From Pseudomonas sp. R-28-1W-6 (lineage in GTDB: Bacteria > Pseudomonadota > Gammaproteobacteria > Pseudomonadales > Pseudomonadaceae), in assembly GCF_009799925.1 (NCBI RefSeq), contig NZ_WELK01000003.1, positions 242,317 through 306,316 on the forward strand: a stretch of 64,000 nt of DNA, written 5' to 3'. Below the pieces are notes generated by a model. The model made no database searches, had not been told where the DNA came from, and saw nothing but the letters and a program-made list of their open reading frames with translations. Positions 1-9,047 of this stretch are shown one piece after another. Each line of letters begins with the position of its first letter. The first letter of the stretch is position 1. A program made the translations under genes and the position numbers.

Positions 1-287
1 ACCTGCTGATCACCGGCGGCCATGGCGACGAGAGCGAAGTACACAACCGCCTGTACGGGCGCGACGGCAGCCGTCACGACTTCACCTGCGCGCGCCTGCC
101 CGGCAGCTACCACGGCTCCGGCTGCACCCTGGCCAGCACCCTGGCCGGGCGCCTGGCCCTCGGCGAGGAAGTGGTCAGCGCCGTGCGCTCGGCCCTCGAC
201 TACACCTGGCGCACCCTGCGCGACGCCGAGCAACCGGGCCACGGCCAGTTCGTGCCGCGCCGCCTGCCGCTGGACTTCGCCCTATGA
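1..287 (+). CDS. thiD: Hydroxymethylpyrimidine/phosphomethylpyrimidine kinase, C-terminal part
   Basis: This is the 3' end of a gene cut by the window edge. The open frame runs from base 3 to the TGA at 285-287, about 94 codons. It carries the ribokinase-fold C-terminal signature: an ITGGHGDE strand-turn, then a glycine-rich [10 protein letters not shown] anion-hole/catalytic segment, as in ThiD and related PfkB-type kinases. ThiD phosphorylates HMP and HMP-P to make the pyrimidine half of thiamine. The next gene, thiE, starts 10 bases downstream on the same strand, which supports the assignment. Only the C-terminal third is visible, so the N-terminal substrate site cannot be checked. Confidence 0.85.
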   Translation, partial: LLITGGHGDESEVHNRLYGRDGSRHDFTCARLPGSYHGSGCTLASTLAGRLALGEEVVSAVRSALDYTWRTLRDAEQPGHGQFVPRRLPLDFAL

Positions 288-297
288 GCCGCCGTTC

Positions 298-933
298 ATG
301 AGCGCGCCGCTGCGCGGGCTGTATGCCATCACCGACAGCCAGCTGCTGGCCGACGGCCGCCTGCTGCCCTATGTCGAGGCGGCCCTGAAGGGTGGCGCCC
401 GCCTGCTGCAGTACCGCGACAAGTCCAGCGACGACGCCCGCCGCCTGCGCGAGGCCGAGGCCCTGCGCGAGCTGTGCGCCCGCTACGGCGCCGAGCTGAT
501 CATCAACGACGACGCCGAGCTGGCCGCGCGCCTGGGCGTCGGCCTGCACCTGGGTCAGGGCGACGGTTCGCTGGCCGCCGCCCGCGCCCTGCTCGGCCGC
601 CAGGCGATCATCGGCGCCACCTGCCACGCCCAGCTGGAACTGGCCGAGCAGGCCGTCGCCGAAGGCGCCAGCTACATCGCCTTCGGCCGCTTCTTCAATT
701 CCAGCACCAAGCCCGGCGCGCCGGCCGCCACGCCCGAATTGCTGAGCGCGGCCCGCCAGCGTTTCAGCCTGCCGATCACCGCTATCGGCGGCATCACCCT
801 GGACAGCGCGCCCGCGCTGATCGCCCAGGGCGCCAGCCTGCTGGCCGTGGTCCACGCCCTGTTTTCCGCCCCCTCCACCGCCGAGGTGGAGCAGCGGGCA
901 CGCGCCTTCAGCGCGCTGTTCGCCACCGTTTAA
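298..933 (+). CDS. thiE: Thiamine-phosphate synthase
   Basis: A 211-residue TIM-barrel enzyme that joins HMP-PP and thiazole phosphate to give thiamine phosphate in the cytoplasm. Family motifs are visible: QYRDKSSDD near residue 40 (pyrophosphate-binding arginine and lysine), the [13 protein letters not shown] loop near residue 130, and IGGIT near residue 163. The length is typical. The frame stays open upstream into thiD, but the ATG at 298 gives the conserved N-terminus [13 protein letters not shown]. The gene is probably co-transcribed with thiD, whose stop lies 10 bases upstream. hemL begins 19 bases downstream. Confidence 0.93.
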   Translation: MSAPLRGLYAITDSQLLADGRLLPYVEAALKGGARLLQYRDKSSDDARRLREAEALRELCARYGAELIINDDAELAARLGVGLHLGQGDGSLAAARALLGRQAIIGATCHAQLELAEQAVAEGASYIAFGRFFNSSTKPGAPAATPELLSAARQRFSLPITAIGGITLDSAPALIAQGASLLAVVHALFSAPSTAEVEQRARAFSALFATV

Positions 934-952
934 TCTTCACGAGAGCCCTGCC

Positions 953-2236
953 ATGTCCCGTTCGGAAATCCTCTTCAACAACGCGCAGAAACACATCCCC
1001 GGCGGCGTCAACTCGCCGGTGCGCGCCTTCCGCAGCGTCGGCGGCACCCCGCTGTTCTTCAAGCACGCCGAAGGCGCCTACGTCACCGACGAAGACGACC
1101 GGCGCTACGTCGACTACGTCGGCTCCTGGGGCCCGATGATCCTCGGCCACAGCCACCCGCAGGTGCTCGACGCGGTACGCCAGCAGCTGCAGCATGGCCT
1201 GTCCTACGGCGCGCCGACCGCCATGGAAACCGAGATGGCCGACCTGGTGTGCGGCATCGTGCCGTCGATGGAGATGGTGCGCATGGTCAGCTCCGGCACC
1301 GAGGCGACCATGAGCGCCATCCGCCTGGCCCGCGGCTACACCGGGCGCGACAACATCATCAAGTTCGAAGGCTGCTACCACGGCCATTCCGACAGCCTGC
1401 TGGTCAAGGCCGGTTCCGGCCTGCTGACCCAGGGCGTGCCCAGCTCGGCGGGCGTGCCGGCGGATTTTGCCAAGCACACCCTGACCCTGCCGTTCAACGA
1501 CCTCAAGGCCGTCGAACAGATGCTCAGCGAAGCCGGCTCGACCGTGGCCTGCATCATCGTCGAGCCGGTGGCCGGCAACATGAACTGCGTGCCGCCGGCT
1601 CCGGGCTTCCTCGAAGGCCTGCGCGCGCAGTGCGACCAGCACGGCGTGGTGCTGATCTTCGACGAGGTGATGACCGGCTTCCGCGTCGCCCTCGGCGGCG
1701 CCCAGGCTTACTACGGCGTCACCCCGGACCTGTCGACCTTCGGCAAGATCATCGGCGGCGGCATGCCGGTCGGCTGCTTCGGCGGCAAGCGCGCGATCAT
1801 GGAGTGCATCGCCCCGCTCGGTCCGGTCTACCAGGCCGGCACCCTGTCGGGCAACCCGCTGGCCATGGCCGCCGGCCTGACCACCCTGCGCCTGATCAGC
1901 CGCCCGGGCTTCCACGCCGAGCTGAGCGACTACACCAGCCGCATGCTGCAAGGCCTGCAGGATCGCGCCGATGCCGCCGGCATCCCGTTCGTCACCACCC
2001 AGGCGGGCGGCATGTTCGGCCTGTACTTCAGCGGCGCCGACGACATCGTCACCTTCGACGACGTGATGGCCAGCGATGCAGAGCGCTTCAAGCGCTTCTT
2101 CCACCTGATGCTGGAAGGCGGCGTGTACCTGGCCCCGAGCGCCTTCGAGGCCGGCTTCACCTCGATCGCCCACGGCGAAACCGAGCTGCAACTGACCCTG
2201 GACGCCGCCGAGCGCGCCTTCGCCGCACTCAAGTGA
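953..2236 (+). CDS. hemL: Glutamate-1-semialdehyde 2,1-aminomutase
   Basis: A 427-residue PLP-dependent class III aminotransferase-fold enzyme. It converts glutamate-1-semialdehyde to 5-aminolevulinate, the committed precursor of heme and other tetrapyrroles. Diagnostic segments are the N-terminal [12 protein letters not shown], the [16 protein letters not shown] cofactor-phosphate region, the DEVMTGFR motif with the PLP-contacting aspartate, and [12 protein letters not shown] with the Schiff-base lysine. Length matches the family. The start has a weak purine-rich site (GAGAG) a few bases upstream. A perfect-stem terminator follows the stop, so thiD-thiE-hemL looks like one unit. Confidence 0.96.
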   Translation: MSRSEILFNNAQKHIPGGVNSPVRAFRSVGGTPLFFKHAEGAYVTDEDDRRYVDYVGSWGPMILGHSHPQVLDAVRQQLQHGLSYGAPTAMETEMADLVCGIVPSMEMVRMVSSGTEATMSAIRLARGYTGRDNIIKFEGCYHGHSDSLLVKAGSGLLTQGVPSSAGVPADFAKHTLTLPFNDLKAVEQMLSEAGSTVACIIVEPVAGNMNCVPPAPGFLEGLRAQCDQHGVVLIFDEVMTGFRVALGGAQAYYGVTPDLSTFGKIIGGGMPVGCFGGKRAIMECIAPLGPVYQAGTLSGNPLAMAAGLTTLRLISRPGFHAELSDYTSRMLQGLQDRADAAGIPFVTTQAGGMFGLYFSGADDIVTFDDVMASDAERFKRFFHLMLEGGVYLAPSAFEAGFTSIAHGETELQLTLDAAERAFAALK

Positions 2237-2241
2237 CGGCC

Positions 2242-2267
2242 GGCGGCGGGGCAACCCCGCCGCCTTT
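2242..2267 (+). terminator. Rho-independent-type terminator after hemL
   Basis: A perfect 10-bp GC stem (2242-2251 with 2255-2264) closes a 3-base loop and is followed by a short TTT. It starts five bases after the hemL stop. The short U-tract makes it weaker than a canonical terminator. Confidence 0.75.
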
Positions 2268-2292
2268 AGCTGCAGAAAGGCCAGCAAAGACT

Positions 2293-2322
2293 TTGTAACG
2301 GCGTACCGGCTTATCACATAAT
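2293..2322 (+). promoter_or_regulatory. Putative sigma-70 promoter for the Sel1-repeat gene
   Basis: TTGTAA (2293-2298) and CATAAT (2317-2322) are separated by 18 bases. Transcription would begin near 2329, just inside a 9-bp GC hairpin at 2327-2349, so the hairpin would form the 5' end of the leader. This is a sequence match only. Confidence 0.5.
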
Positions 2323-2389
2323 GTGACGGCCGGCGCGTTCCGCCGGCCGGGCTTGGAGCCCGTCGGTTTCGCGAGGCACTGTAATTTCC

Positions 2390-2965
2390 ATGAAATGCAC
2401 CGGCCGCACCCTGTTCCTGGGCTGCCTGTTGCTTCTCCCATCCCTGCCGGCCCATGCGGAAGGCGACGCCTTGCTGATCCCCGCGCTCGGCCGCTGCTCG
2501 CTGAACACCGCCCCGGAAGACCTACCGCAAGCCCTCGCCGCCTGCCAGCAGGCTGCCCAGCAGGGCGATGCGGCCGCGCAGTACGAACTGGGCGAATTTC
2601 ATTACGACGGCACGCGCGCACCGCGCGACCTGGCGCAGGCTCTGCACTGGTTCGAGCAGGCCTCGCTGCGGGGTAACGCCCAGGCCCAGCTGCGCCTGGG
2701 CAGCATGTTCTTCCGTGGCGAAGGGGTGCCGGCCAACAACGTGCAGGCCTATATCGTGCTGAAGATGGCCGCGATCAACGGCTCGGACGAGGCCATGGAC
2801 AGTGCCGACCAGGTCGCCGCGCAGATGAACCGCGAAGAATTGCAAGTGGCCAGCCAGGTGCTCGGGCAGATCTTCCGCAACTACCTGCTGGAGCTGCAGA
2901 ACCTCGACAGCACACCGGCCTTCACGCCGAGCCAGCCCAGCCAGCCCAGCCAGCCCAGCCAATAA
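2390..2965 (+). CDS. Secreted Sel1-type tetratricopeptide repeat protein with SQP-repeat tail
   Basis: A 191-residue protein of unknown specific role. The N-terminus is a Sec signal peptide (positive start, hydrophobic core, cleavage after AHA near residue 24), so it is predicted to be periplasmic. Residues about 48-125 contain two Sel1-like repeats, with the patterns AQYELGEFHYDGTRAPRDL and AQLRLGSMFFRGEGVPANN. Such repeats are alpha-helical protein-interaction modules. The last 11 residues are a Ser-Gln-Pro repeat encoded by a 9-bp tandem repeat. The start ATG is preceded by its own putative promoter. The stop is TAA directly followed by TAG. The next gene converges 25 bases away. Confidence 0.85.
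   Translation: MKCTGRTLFLGCLLLLPSLPAHAEGDALLIPALGRCSLNTAPEDLPQALAACQQAAQQGDAAAQYELGEFHYDGTRAPRDLAQALHWFEQASLRGNAQAQLRLGSMFFRGEGVPANNVQAYIVLKMAAINGSDEAMDSADQVAAQMNREELQVASQVLGQIFRNYLLELQNLDSTPAFTPSQPSQPSQPSQ
2930..2962 (+). repeat. 9-bp in-frame tandem repeat (SQP) at a C-terminus
   Basis: About 3.7 copies of AGCCAGCCC lie directly before the stop codon and encode SQPSQPSQPSQ. Copies are identical except for a final CAA in place of CAG. This suggests recent expansion by slippage. Confidence 0.85.
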
Positions 2966-2990
2966 TAGTGCCGCCGGCGGCCACGCCGCA

Positions 2991-3314
2991 CTACTTGTCC
3001 GGCATCGGCATGGGGAACGGCATGACGTTGCCGCTGCCCTTGGCCTCGCTGATCTTCGGCGTACCCAGGCGCTCGACCTCGTCGATGCGAATGATCGCGT
3101 GCATCGGCACGAAGCTGCGCACCACGCCGTCGAACTGCGCCTTGAGCTTTTCCTCGCTGGGGTCGACCACCACCTGGGTGCGCTCGCCGAAGACGAACTC
3201 CTCCACCTCCAGGAAGCCCCACAGATCGCTTTGATAGATCTGCTTGGCGTACATCTCGTACACCTGGCCCTGGTTGAGGAAAATCACCTTGTAGATCGGT
3301 TCACGCTTGCTCAT
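2991..3314 (-). CDS. DUF1820 family protein
   Basis: A 107-residue soluble protein read leftwards. It matches the small Pseudomonas DUF1820 family: the N-terminus [16 protein letters not shown], then a [12 protein letters not shown] segment, and a C-terminus rich in Met and Pro. No catalytic motif, signal peptide or membrane segment is visible. The function is not known to me. The frame is open further upstream, but the ATG at 3314 gives the recognisable N-terminus. It is divergent from miaB (133 bases between starts) and convergent with the Sel1 gene. Confidence 0.8.
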   Translation of the reverse strand: MSKREPIYKVIFLNQGQVYEMYAKQIYQSDLWGFLEVEEFVFGERTQVVVDPSEEKLKAQFDGVVRSFVPMHAIIRIDEVERLGTPKISEAKGSGNVMPFPMPMPDK

Positions 3315-3405
3315 GGACGACGGGGAAACACCGGGAATAAAAGGGGGTGCAAAGCATAGCATAGCCACCGGACAGGCAAGCCTAGGAAGCACGCCGTGCG
3401 CGCCC

Positions 3406-3411
3406 TATAAT
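3406..3411 (+). promoter_or_regulatory. TATAAT -10 element upstream of miaB
   Basis: A perfect TATAAT lies 36 bases before the miaB ATG, so transcription would begin near 3418. No convincing -35 hexamer lies at 16-18 bases spacing. Confidence 0.5.
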
Positions 3412-3447
3412 GCGCGGTTCAATCGAACCACCCGCGACGAAGACCCC

Positions 3448-4776
3448 ATGGCCAAGAAGCTCTATATCGAAACCCACGGTTGCCAGATGAACGAGTACGA
3501 CAGCTCGCGCATGGTCGATCTGCTGGGCGAACACCAGGCCCTGGAAGTCACGGAGAACCCGGCGGAAGCCGACGTGATCCTCCTCAATACCTGCTCGATC
3601 CGCGAAAAAGCCCAGGACCGGGTATTTTCCCAGCTGGGCCGCTGGCGCGAGCTGAAGCTGGAAAACCCCAACCTGGTGATCGGCGTCGGCGGCTGCGTGG
3701 CCAGCCAGGAAGGCGCCGCCATCCGCGACCGCGCGCCCTATGTCGACGTGGTCTTCGGCCCGCAGACCCTGCACCGCCTGCCGGAAATGATCGACGCCGC
3801 GCGCAGTACCAAGACTGCCCAGGTCGACATCAGCTTCCCCGAGATCGAGAAATTCGACCGCCTGCCCGAGCCGCGCATCGACGGCCCCAGCGCCTTCGTC
3901 TCGATCATGGAAGGCTGCAGCAAGTACTGCACCTTCTGCGTGGTGCCCTACACCCGCGGCGAAGAAGTCAGCCGCCCGCTGGACGACGTGCTGGCCGAGA
4001 TCATCCACCTCGCCGAACACGGCGTGAAGGAAGTCACCCTGCTCGGGCAGAACGTCAACGGCTACCGCGGCCTGACCCGCGACGGCAGCATCGCCGACTT
4101 CGCCGAACTGCTCTACCTGGTGGCCGCCATCGACGGCATCGAGCGCATTCGCTACACCACCAGCCACCCGCTGGAGTTCTCCGACGCGCTGATCCAGGCC
4201 CACGCCGAGATCCCGGAACTGGTCAAGCACCTGCACCTGCCGGTGCAGTCCGGCTCCGACCGCATCCTCGCGGCGATGAAGCGCAACCACACCGCCCTGG
4301 AATACAAGTCGCGCATCCGCAAGCTGAAGGCGGCAGTGCCGGACATCCTGATCAGCTCGGACTTCATCGTCGGCTTCCCCGGCGAGACCGAGAAGGACTT
4401 CGAGCAGACCATGAAGCTGATCGAAGAGGTCGGCTTCGACTTCTCCTACTCCTTCGTCTACAGCTCGCGCCCCGGCACCCCGGCCGCCGACCTGCCGGAC
4501 GACACCCCGGAGGAACTGAAGAAGCAGCGCCTGGCCCTGCTCCAGCACCGCCTCAGCCAACAGGGCTTCGAGAACAGCCGACGGATGGTCGGCAGCGTGC
4601 AGCGCATCCTGGTCAGCGACTACTCGAAGAAGGACCCGGGCATGCTCCAGGGCCGCACCGAGAGCAACCGCGTGGTCAACTTCCGCAGCGCCAACCCGGG
4701 CCTGATCGGCCAGTTCGTCGACGTGCATATCGACGACGCCCTGCCCCACTCCCTGCGCGGCAGCCTGCTCGACTAA
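3448..4776 (+). CDS. miaB: tRNA-2-methylthio-N6-dimethylallyladenosine synthase
   Basis: A 442-residue radical-SAM methylthiotransferase that converts i6A37 to ms2i6A37 in tRNAs reading UNN codons. The N-terminal UPF0004 domain shows the three cluster cysteines in [21 protein letters not shown] and GVGGCVASQ. The radical SAM cluster is the CxxxCxxC in [13 protein letters not shown] near residue 155. A C-terminal TRAM domain spans roughly residues 375-440. The frame is open further upstream, but the ATG at 3448 gives the family N-terminus [12 protein letters not shown]. It heads the conserved miaB-phoH-ybeY-corC-lnt group. Confidence 0.97.
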   Translation: MAKKLYIETHGCQMNEYDSSRMVDLLGEHQALEVTENPAEADVILLNTCSIREKAQDRVFSQLGRWRELKLENPNLVIGVGGCVASQEGAAIRDRAPYVDVVFGPQTLHRLPEMIDAARSTKTAQVDISFPEIEKFDRLPEPRIDGPSAFVSIMEGCSKYCTFCVVPYTRGEEVSRPLDDVLAEIIHLAEHGVKEVTLLGQNVNGYRGLTRDGSIADFAELLYLVAAIDGIERIRYTTSHPLEFSDALIQAHAEIPELVKHLHLPVQSGSDRILAAMKRNHTALEYKSRIRKLKAAVPDILISSDFIVGFPGETEKDFEQTMKLIEEVGFDFSYSFVYSSRPGTPAADLPDDTPEELKKQRLALLQHRLSQQGFENSRRMVGSVQRILVSDYSKKDPGMLQGRTESNRVVNFRSANPGLIGQFVDVHIDDALPHSLRGSLLD

Positions 4777-4873
4777 TGGCTACCCTGTCTCCGTGCGTCC
4801 AGGCTTTCACCCTGAGGCGCGCGGGGTTATTCTTCGACCATCATCCTTGCCGACTGGCGGCCAAAAAACCACA

Positions 4874-5881
4874 TTGAACGCGCCCATAGAACCGCATCGT
4901 TTCACCCTCGAACCCTTCGAAGCACGCCGCTTCGCCAACCTCTGCGGGCAATTCGACGAGCACCTGCGCCTGATCGAACAACGCCTGGCCATCGAGATCC
5001 GCAACCGCGGCAATCAATTCGAACTGATCGGCGAGCCGCACCATACCCACTCCGCCGAGAACCTGTTGCGCCGCCTGTACCGCGAGACCAAGGGTGCCGA
5101 GCTGTCGCCGGACCTGGTGCACCTGTTCCTGCAGGAGTCGGGCATCGAGGAACTCAACAGCGACCCGCGCAACACCGGCGGCGTCACCCTGCGCACCAAG
5201 AAGGGCGTGATCAAGCCACGCGGCGCCAACCAGCAGCGCTACGTGAAGTCGATCCTCGACAACGACATCAACTTCGGCGTCGGCCCGGCCGGTACCGGCA
5301 AGACTTACCTGGCCGTCGCCTGCGCGGTCGATGCCCTGGAGCGCGAGCAGGTGCGACGCATCCTGCTGGTACGCCCGGCGGTCGAGGCCGGCGAGAAGCT
5401 CGGCTTCCTCCCCGGCGACCTGGCGCAGAAGATCGACCCCTACCTGCGCCCGCTGTACGACGCCCTCTACGAGATGCTCGGCTTCGAGCAGGTGGCCAAG
5501 CTGATCGAGAAGCAGGTGATCGAGATCGCCCCGCTGGCCTACATGCGCGGCCGCACCCTTAACAACAGCTTCATCATTCTCGACGAGAGTCAGAACACCA
5601 CCCTCGAGCAGATGAAGATGTTCCTCACCCGTATCGGTTTCGGCTCGACCGCAGTGATCACCGGCGACATCACCCAGGTCGACCTGCCCCGCGGCACCAA
5701 GTCCGGCCTGGCCCACGTCATCGAAGTGCTGCGCGACGTGCCCGGCATCACCTTCACCCACTTCAAGCCCAAGGACGTGGTGCGCCACCCTCTGGTGCAA
5801 CGCATCGTCGAAGCCTACGAGCGCTTCGAGGAGCGCCAGCCGAGCAAGATCGAGCACCGGGACAACCCACGCGATGCTTGA
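4874..5881 (+). CDS. phoH: PhoH-like NTPase (YbeZ)
   Basis: A P-loop ATPase of the PhoH family, 335 residues from the chosen start. The Walker A motif is GPAGTGKT near residue 140, and a Walker B-like [10 protein letters not shown] follows near residue 236. YbeZ partners the RNase YbeY, and the two genes overlap by 8 bases here. The start is uncertain. The frame is open from 4793, but the TTG at 4874 yields the conserved [17 protein letters not shown]-terminus and an ordinary family length. There is no strong ribosome-binding site before the TTG, which may mean low or coupled expression. Confidence 0.92.
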   Translation: MNAPIEPHRFTLEPFEARRFANLCGQFDEHLRLIEQRLAIEIRNRGNQFELIGEPHHTHSAENLLRRLYRETKGAELSPDLVHLFLQESGIEELNSDPRNTGGVTLRTKKGVIKPRGANQQRYVKSILDNDINFGVGPAGTGKTYLAVACAVDALEREQVRRILLVRPAVEAGEKLGFLPGDLAQKIDPYLRPLYDALYEMLGFEQVAKLIEKQVIEIAPLAYMRGRTLNNSFIILDESQNTTLEQMKMFLTRIGFGSTAVITGDITQVDLPRGTKSGLAHVIEVLRDVPGITFTHFKPKDVVRHPLVQRIVEAYERFEERQPSKIEHRDNPRDA

Positions 5882-6332
5882 ACTCGACCTGCAGAATGCC
5901 TCGGCCGCCACGGCGCTGCCGAGCGAGGCGCAATTTCGCCGCTGGTGCGAGCTGGCCCTGCGCCAGCGCACGGCCGACTCCGAGCTGACCATCCGCTTGG
6001 TCGACGAAGGCGAAGGCCGCGAGCTGAACCACACCTGGCGGCACAAGGACTACGCCACCAACGTGCTGTCCTTCCCCGCCGATGTGCCAGATGGCCTGCT
6101 GGATATCCCGCTGCTCGGCGACCTGGTGATCTGCGTGCCGGTGGTCGAGCGCGAAGCCGCCGAACAGGGCAAAGCCAGCGAGGCGCACTGGGCGCACCTG
6201 GTGATCCACGGCTGTCTGCACCTGCTCGGCTACGACCACATCGAGGATGAGGAAGCCGAGGAAATGGAAGCCCTGGAACGGCAATTGCTGGCCGAACTGG
6301 GCCACCCCGACCCGTACGCCGCCGACGAATAA
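5874..6332 (+). CDS. ybeY: rRNA maturation endoribonuclease YbeY
   Basis: A 152-residue zinc metalloenzyme involved in 16S rRNA 3'-end maturation and ribosome quality control. The signature H-x3-H-x5-H zinc site is visible as [15 protein letters not shown] near residues 108-122. The TNVLSFP segment near residue 60 is also typical. The start overlaps phoH by 8 bases, consistent with translational coupling. corC follows after 52 bases. Confidence 0.96.
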   Translation: MLELDLQNASAATALPSEAQFRRWCELALRQRTADSELTIRLVDEGEGRELNHTWRHKDYATNVLSFPADVPDGLLDIPLLGDLVICVPVVEREAAEQGKASEAHWAHLVIHGCLHLLGYDHIEDEEAEEMEALERQLLAELGHPDPYAADE

Positions 6333-6384
6333 CCGCCAACACCCGCTAACTGCCAACAACGAAGAAGGTCCTGAGAAACACACC

Positions 6385-7224
6385 ATGAGCGAAGACCGAT
6401 CGAGCAACGAGCAAAAGTCCTGGCTGAACAAGCTGACCCAGGCTTTTGCTCATGAGCCGAGAAACCGCCAGGAACTGCTGGAAGTGCTGCGCGACGCGCA
6501 CCAGAACAAGCTGCTCGACAGCGAAGCGCTGGCCATCGTCGAAGGCGCCATCCAGGTCGCCGACCTGCAGGTGCGCGACATCATGGTGCCGCGCTCGCAG
6601 ATGGTCAGCATCAAGGCCTGCCAGACGCCGCAGGAGTTCCTCCCGGCGATCATCGACTCGGCCCATTCGCGCTACCCGGTGATCGGCGAAAGCATCGACG
6701 AGGTGATCGGCATCCTCCTGGCCAAGGACCTGCTGCCGCTGATCCTGCAGGACGGCAGCAAGCCGTTCAACATCAAGGACCTGCTGCGCCCGGCCACCTT
6801 CGTGCCGGAGTCCAAGCGCCTCAACGTGCTGCTGCGCGAGTTCCGCGCCAACCACAACCACATGGCCGTGGTCATCGACGAATACGGCGGCGTGGCCGGC
6901 CTGGTGACCATCGAGGACGTGCTGGAGCAGATCGTCGGCGAGATCGAGGACGAGCATGACGTCGAGGAAGACAGCTACATCAAGCCGCTGCCGTCCGGCG
7001 ACTTCCTGGTCAAGGCACTGACGCCGATCGACAACTTCAACGAAGCCTTCGACACCGAGTTCCCCGACGACGAGTTCGACACCGTCGGCGGCCTGGTGAT
7101 GAGCGCCTTCGGCCACCTGCCCAAGCGCAACGAAATCACCGAGATCGGCGAATACCGTTTCCGCGTGCTCAACGCCGACAGCCGCCGCATACATCTGCTG
7201 CGCCTGACCCCGCTGGAGCGCTAG
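6385..7224 (+). CDS. corC: CorC/YbeX-type CBS-domain protein
   Basis: A 279-residue cytoplasmic protein with two CBS domains (about residues 65-190, including the VRDIMVPRSQM start and the VVIDEYGGVAGLVTIEDVLE end). A C-terminal CorC_HlyC transporter-associated domain follows (about 200-279). It lacks the membrane DUF21 domain of larger relatives. The family is linked to Mg/Co efflux, and YbeX to ribosome metabolism in E. coli. The ATG at 6385 was chosen for the conserved MSEDRSS start. Its TAG stop overlaps the left end of a palindromic element, so the last codons may have been reshaped by that insertion. Confidence 0.93.
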   Translation: MSEDRSSNEQKSWLNKLTQAFAHEPRNRQELLEVLRDAHQNKLLDSEALAIVEGAIQVADLQVRDIMVPRSQMVSIKACQTPQEFLPAIIDSAHSRYPVIGESIDEVIGILLAKDLLPLILQDGSKPFNIKDLLRPATFVPESKRLNVLLREFRANHNHMAVVIDEYGGVAGLVTIEDVLEQIVGEIEDEHDVEEDSYIKPLPSGDFLVKALTPIDNFNEAFDTEFPDDEFDTVGGLVMSAFGHLPKRNEITEIGEYRFRVLNADSRRIHLLRLTPLER

Positions 7225-7364
7225 AGCCTGATTACGATCTGCTGCGCGTCGGCCATGCTGCGTTGAAATTGGGCTCGGACTGCTCATTTACACCTCGTAA
7301 ACTCCGCGTCCTCACCCAATTTCGCCTTGCCTGGCTCTAGCTCGCGAGATCGTAAACAGGCTCT
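7223..7364. repeat. 142-bp imperfect palindrome with terminal inverted repeats (MITE-like)
   Basis: The ends are inverted copies of AGAGCCTG(A/T)TTACGATCT, 17 of 18 matching (left 7223-7240, right 7347-7364). The interior continues the palindrome: GAAATTGGG at 7265-7273 pairs with CCCAATTTC at 7315-7323, and TTTAC/GTAAA close a 5-base ACCTC loop at the centre. It has no coding capacity. It looks like a non-autonomous dispersed intergenic element of the kind common in Pseudomonas. As RNA it would fold into one long hairpin between corC and lnt. No clear target duplication is seen. Confidence 0.8.
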
Positions 7365-7441
7365 CAGCCATCCATACCCCGCTTCCTGCCTTTTACGGCT
7401 TCCAGTACCCTTGCCCGCCTGATTGCATACGAGGACTAGCG

Positions 7442-8980
7442 ATGCGCTGGATCACCCGCCCCGGATGGCCGGGCAACATGCTGGCCCTGGCCGCCGGCGC
7501 CGTCACCACCCTGGCGCTCGCCCCCTTCGATATCTGGCCGCTGGCCATCCTCTCCATCGCCCTGCTCTACCTCGGCCTGCGCGACCTGACGCCCGGCCAG
7601 GCGCTGCTGCGCGGCTGGTGCTATGGCTTCGGCCTGTTCCTCAGCGGCACCAGCTGGGTCTACGTCAGCATCCACGACTACGGCGCCGCCTCGCCGCCAC
7701 TGGCGGCAGCGCTGACTCTGGGCTTCGTCGGCGGCCTCGGCCTGCTGTTCGCCTTCAGCAGCTGGCTGTGGGCGCGCTGGCTGCGCCGCAGCGAGGCACC
7801 ACTGGCCGACGCCCTGGCCTTCGCCGCCCTGTGGCTGGCCCAGGAAGCCTTCCGCAGCTGGTTCCTCACCGGCTTTCCCTGGCTGTATGCCGGCTACAGC
7901 CAGCTGCACGGCCCGCTGGCCAGCCTGGCCCCGGTCGGCGGCCTGTGGCTGCTGTCCCTGTGCTTGGCCCTGACGGCCGCCCTGCTGGTCAACCTGCCGC
8001 GCCTGCGCGGCAGCAAGGCGCAACTGGCCACGACCCTGGCCCTGCTGCTGGCGCCCTGGGTGGTCGGCCTGGCCCTGCAGGGGCACGACTGGACCCAGCC
8101 CAATGGCGCGCCGCTGAAGGTCGCGGCCATGCAGGGCAATGTCGAGCAGAACCTCAAGTGGGACCCGGCCCAACTGCGCGCCCAATTGGAGCTGTACCGC
8201 GACCTGACCCTGGGCAGCCAGCCGGCCGACCTGATCGTCTGGCCGGAAACCGCGGTGCCGGTGCTCAAGGAGTTCGCCGAAGGCTATCTGCAGTTCATGG
8301 GCCGCGTCGCCCAGGAACGCCAGGCCGCGCTGATCACCGGCGTGCCGATCCGCCAGGCCAACGAACAGGGCGAGAAGCGCTACTACAACGGCATCACCGT
8401 GGTCGGCGACGGCCAGGGCACCTACCTCAAGCAGAAGCTGGTGCCGTTCGGCGAGTACGTGCCGCTGCAGGAAGTGTTGCGCGGGCTGATCGCCTTCTTC
8501 GACCTGCCGATGTCCGACTTCGCCCGCGGCCCGGCTGACCAGCAGCTGCTGCAGGCCAAGGGCCTGCAGATTGCGCCGTTCATCTGCTACGAGGTGGTCT
8601 ACCCGGAATTCGCCGCCGGCCTGGCCGCGCGCAGCGACCTGCTGCTGACCATCAGCAACGACACCTGGTTCGGCACCTCGGTCGGCCCCCTGCAACACCT
8701 GCAGATGGCGCAGATGCGCGCCCTCGAAGCCGGGCGCTGGATGATCCGCGCCACCAACAACGGCGTCACCGCGCTGATCGACCCGCAGGGCCGCATCACC
8801 GCGCAGATCCCGCAGTTCCAGCAGGCCGTGCTGTACGGCGAAGTACAGGCCATGCAGGGCCTGACGCCCTACCTGATCTGGCGTGGCTGGCCGCTGGCCG
8901 GGCTGTGCCTGATCCTGCTCGGCTGGGCGCTGTGGGCGCGCCGACGCGAGGAGCGCAACCAGGCCATGAGCCTGGCGTAG
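7442..8980 (+). CDS. lnt: Apolipoprotein N-acyltransferase
   Basis: A 512-residue inner-membrane enzyme that adds the third acyl chain to the N-terminal cysteine of lipoproteins. The N-terminal half is hydrophobic with about six membrane segments, followed by a periplasmic nitrilase-like domain. The catalytic triad is visible: Glu in WPETAVP, Lys in KQKLVPFGEY and Cys in FICYEVVYPE. A final membrane segment near the C-terminus is followed by a basic tail. The start ATG is preceded by a GAGGA site (7432-7436). It is separated from corC by the 142-bp palindrome, which may affect co-transcription. Confidence 0.96.
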   Translation: MRWITRPGWPGNMLALAAGAVTTLALAPFDIWPLAILSIALLYLGLRDLTPGQALLRGWCYGFGLFLSGTSWVYVSIHDYGAASPPLAAALTLGFVGGLGLLFAFSSWLWARWLRRSEAPLADALAFAALWLAQEAFRSWFLTGFPWLYAGYSQLHGPLASLAPVGGLWLLSLCLALTAALLVNLPRLRGSKAQLATTLALLLAPWVVGLALQGHDWTQPNGAPLKVAAMQGNVEQNLKWDPAQLRAQLELYRDLTLGSQPADLIVWPETAVPVLKEFAEGYLQFMGRVAQERQAALITGVPIRQANEQGEKRYYNGITVVGDGQGTYLKQKLVPFGEYVPLQEVLRGLIAFFDLPMSDFARGPADQQLLQAKGLQIAPFICYEVVYPEFAAGLAARSDLLLTISNDTWFGTSVGPLQHLQMAQMRALEAGRWMIRATNNGVTALIDPQGRITAQIPQFQQAVLYGEVQAMQGLTPYLIWRGWPLAGLCLILLGWALWARRREERNQAMSLA

Positions 8981-8985
8981 GTGGC

Positions 8986-9047
8986 GGTTGAGCGCAGCCA
9001 AGCCCAACACCCTGCATGTTGGGCTTCGGGGCTGCGCCCCTCAACCT
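8986..9047. terminator. Palindromic repeat acting as bidirectional terminator between lnt and a convergent gene
   Basis: An inner perfect 10-bp stem (9000-9009 with 9017-9026) sits inside a larger imperfect palindrome whose outer arms are GGTTGAG and CTCAACC. It lies between converging stops. Its sequence style resembles dispersed Pseudomonas intergenic palindromes. There is no long T-run on either strand. Confidence 0.6.

Noticed and set aside
908..2455. A 515-codon minus-strand frame opposite hemL
   Set aside because: Antisense shadow of hemL with no recognisable domain.
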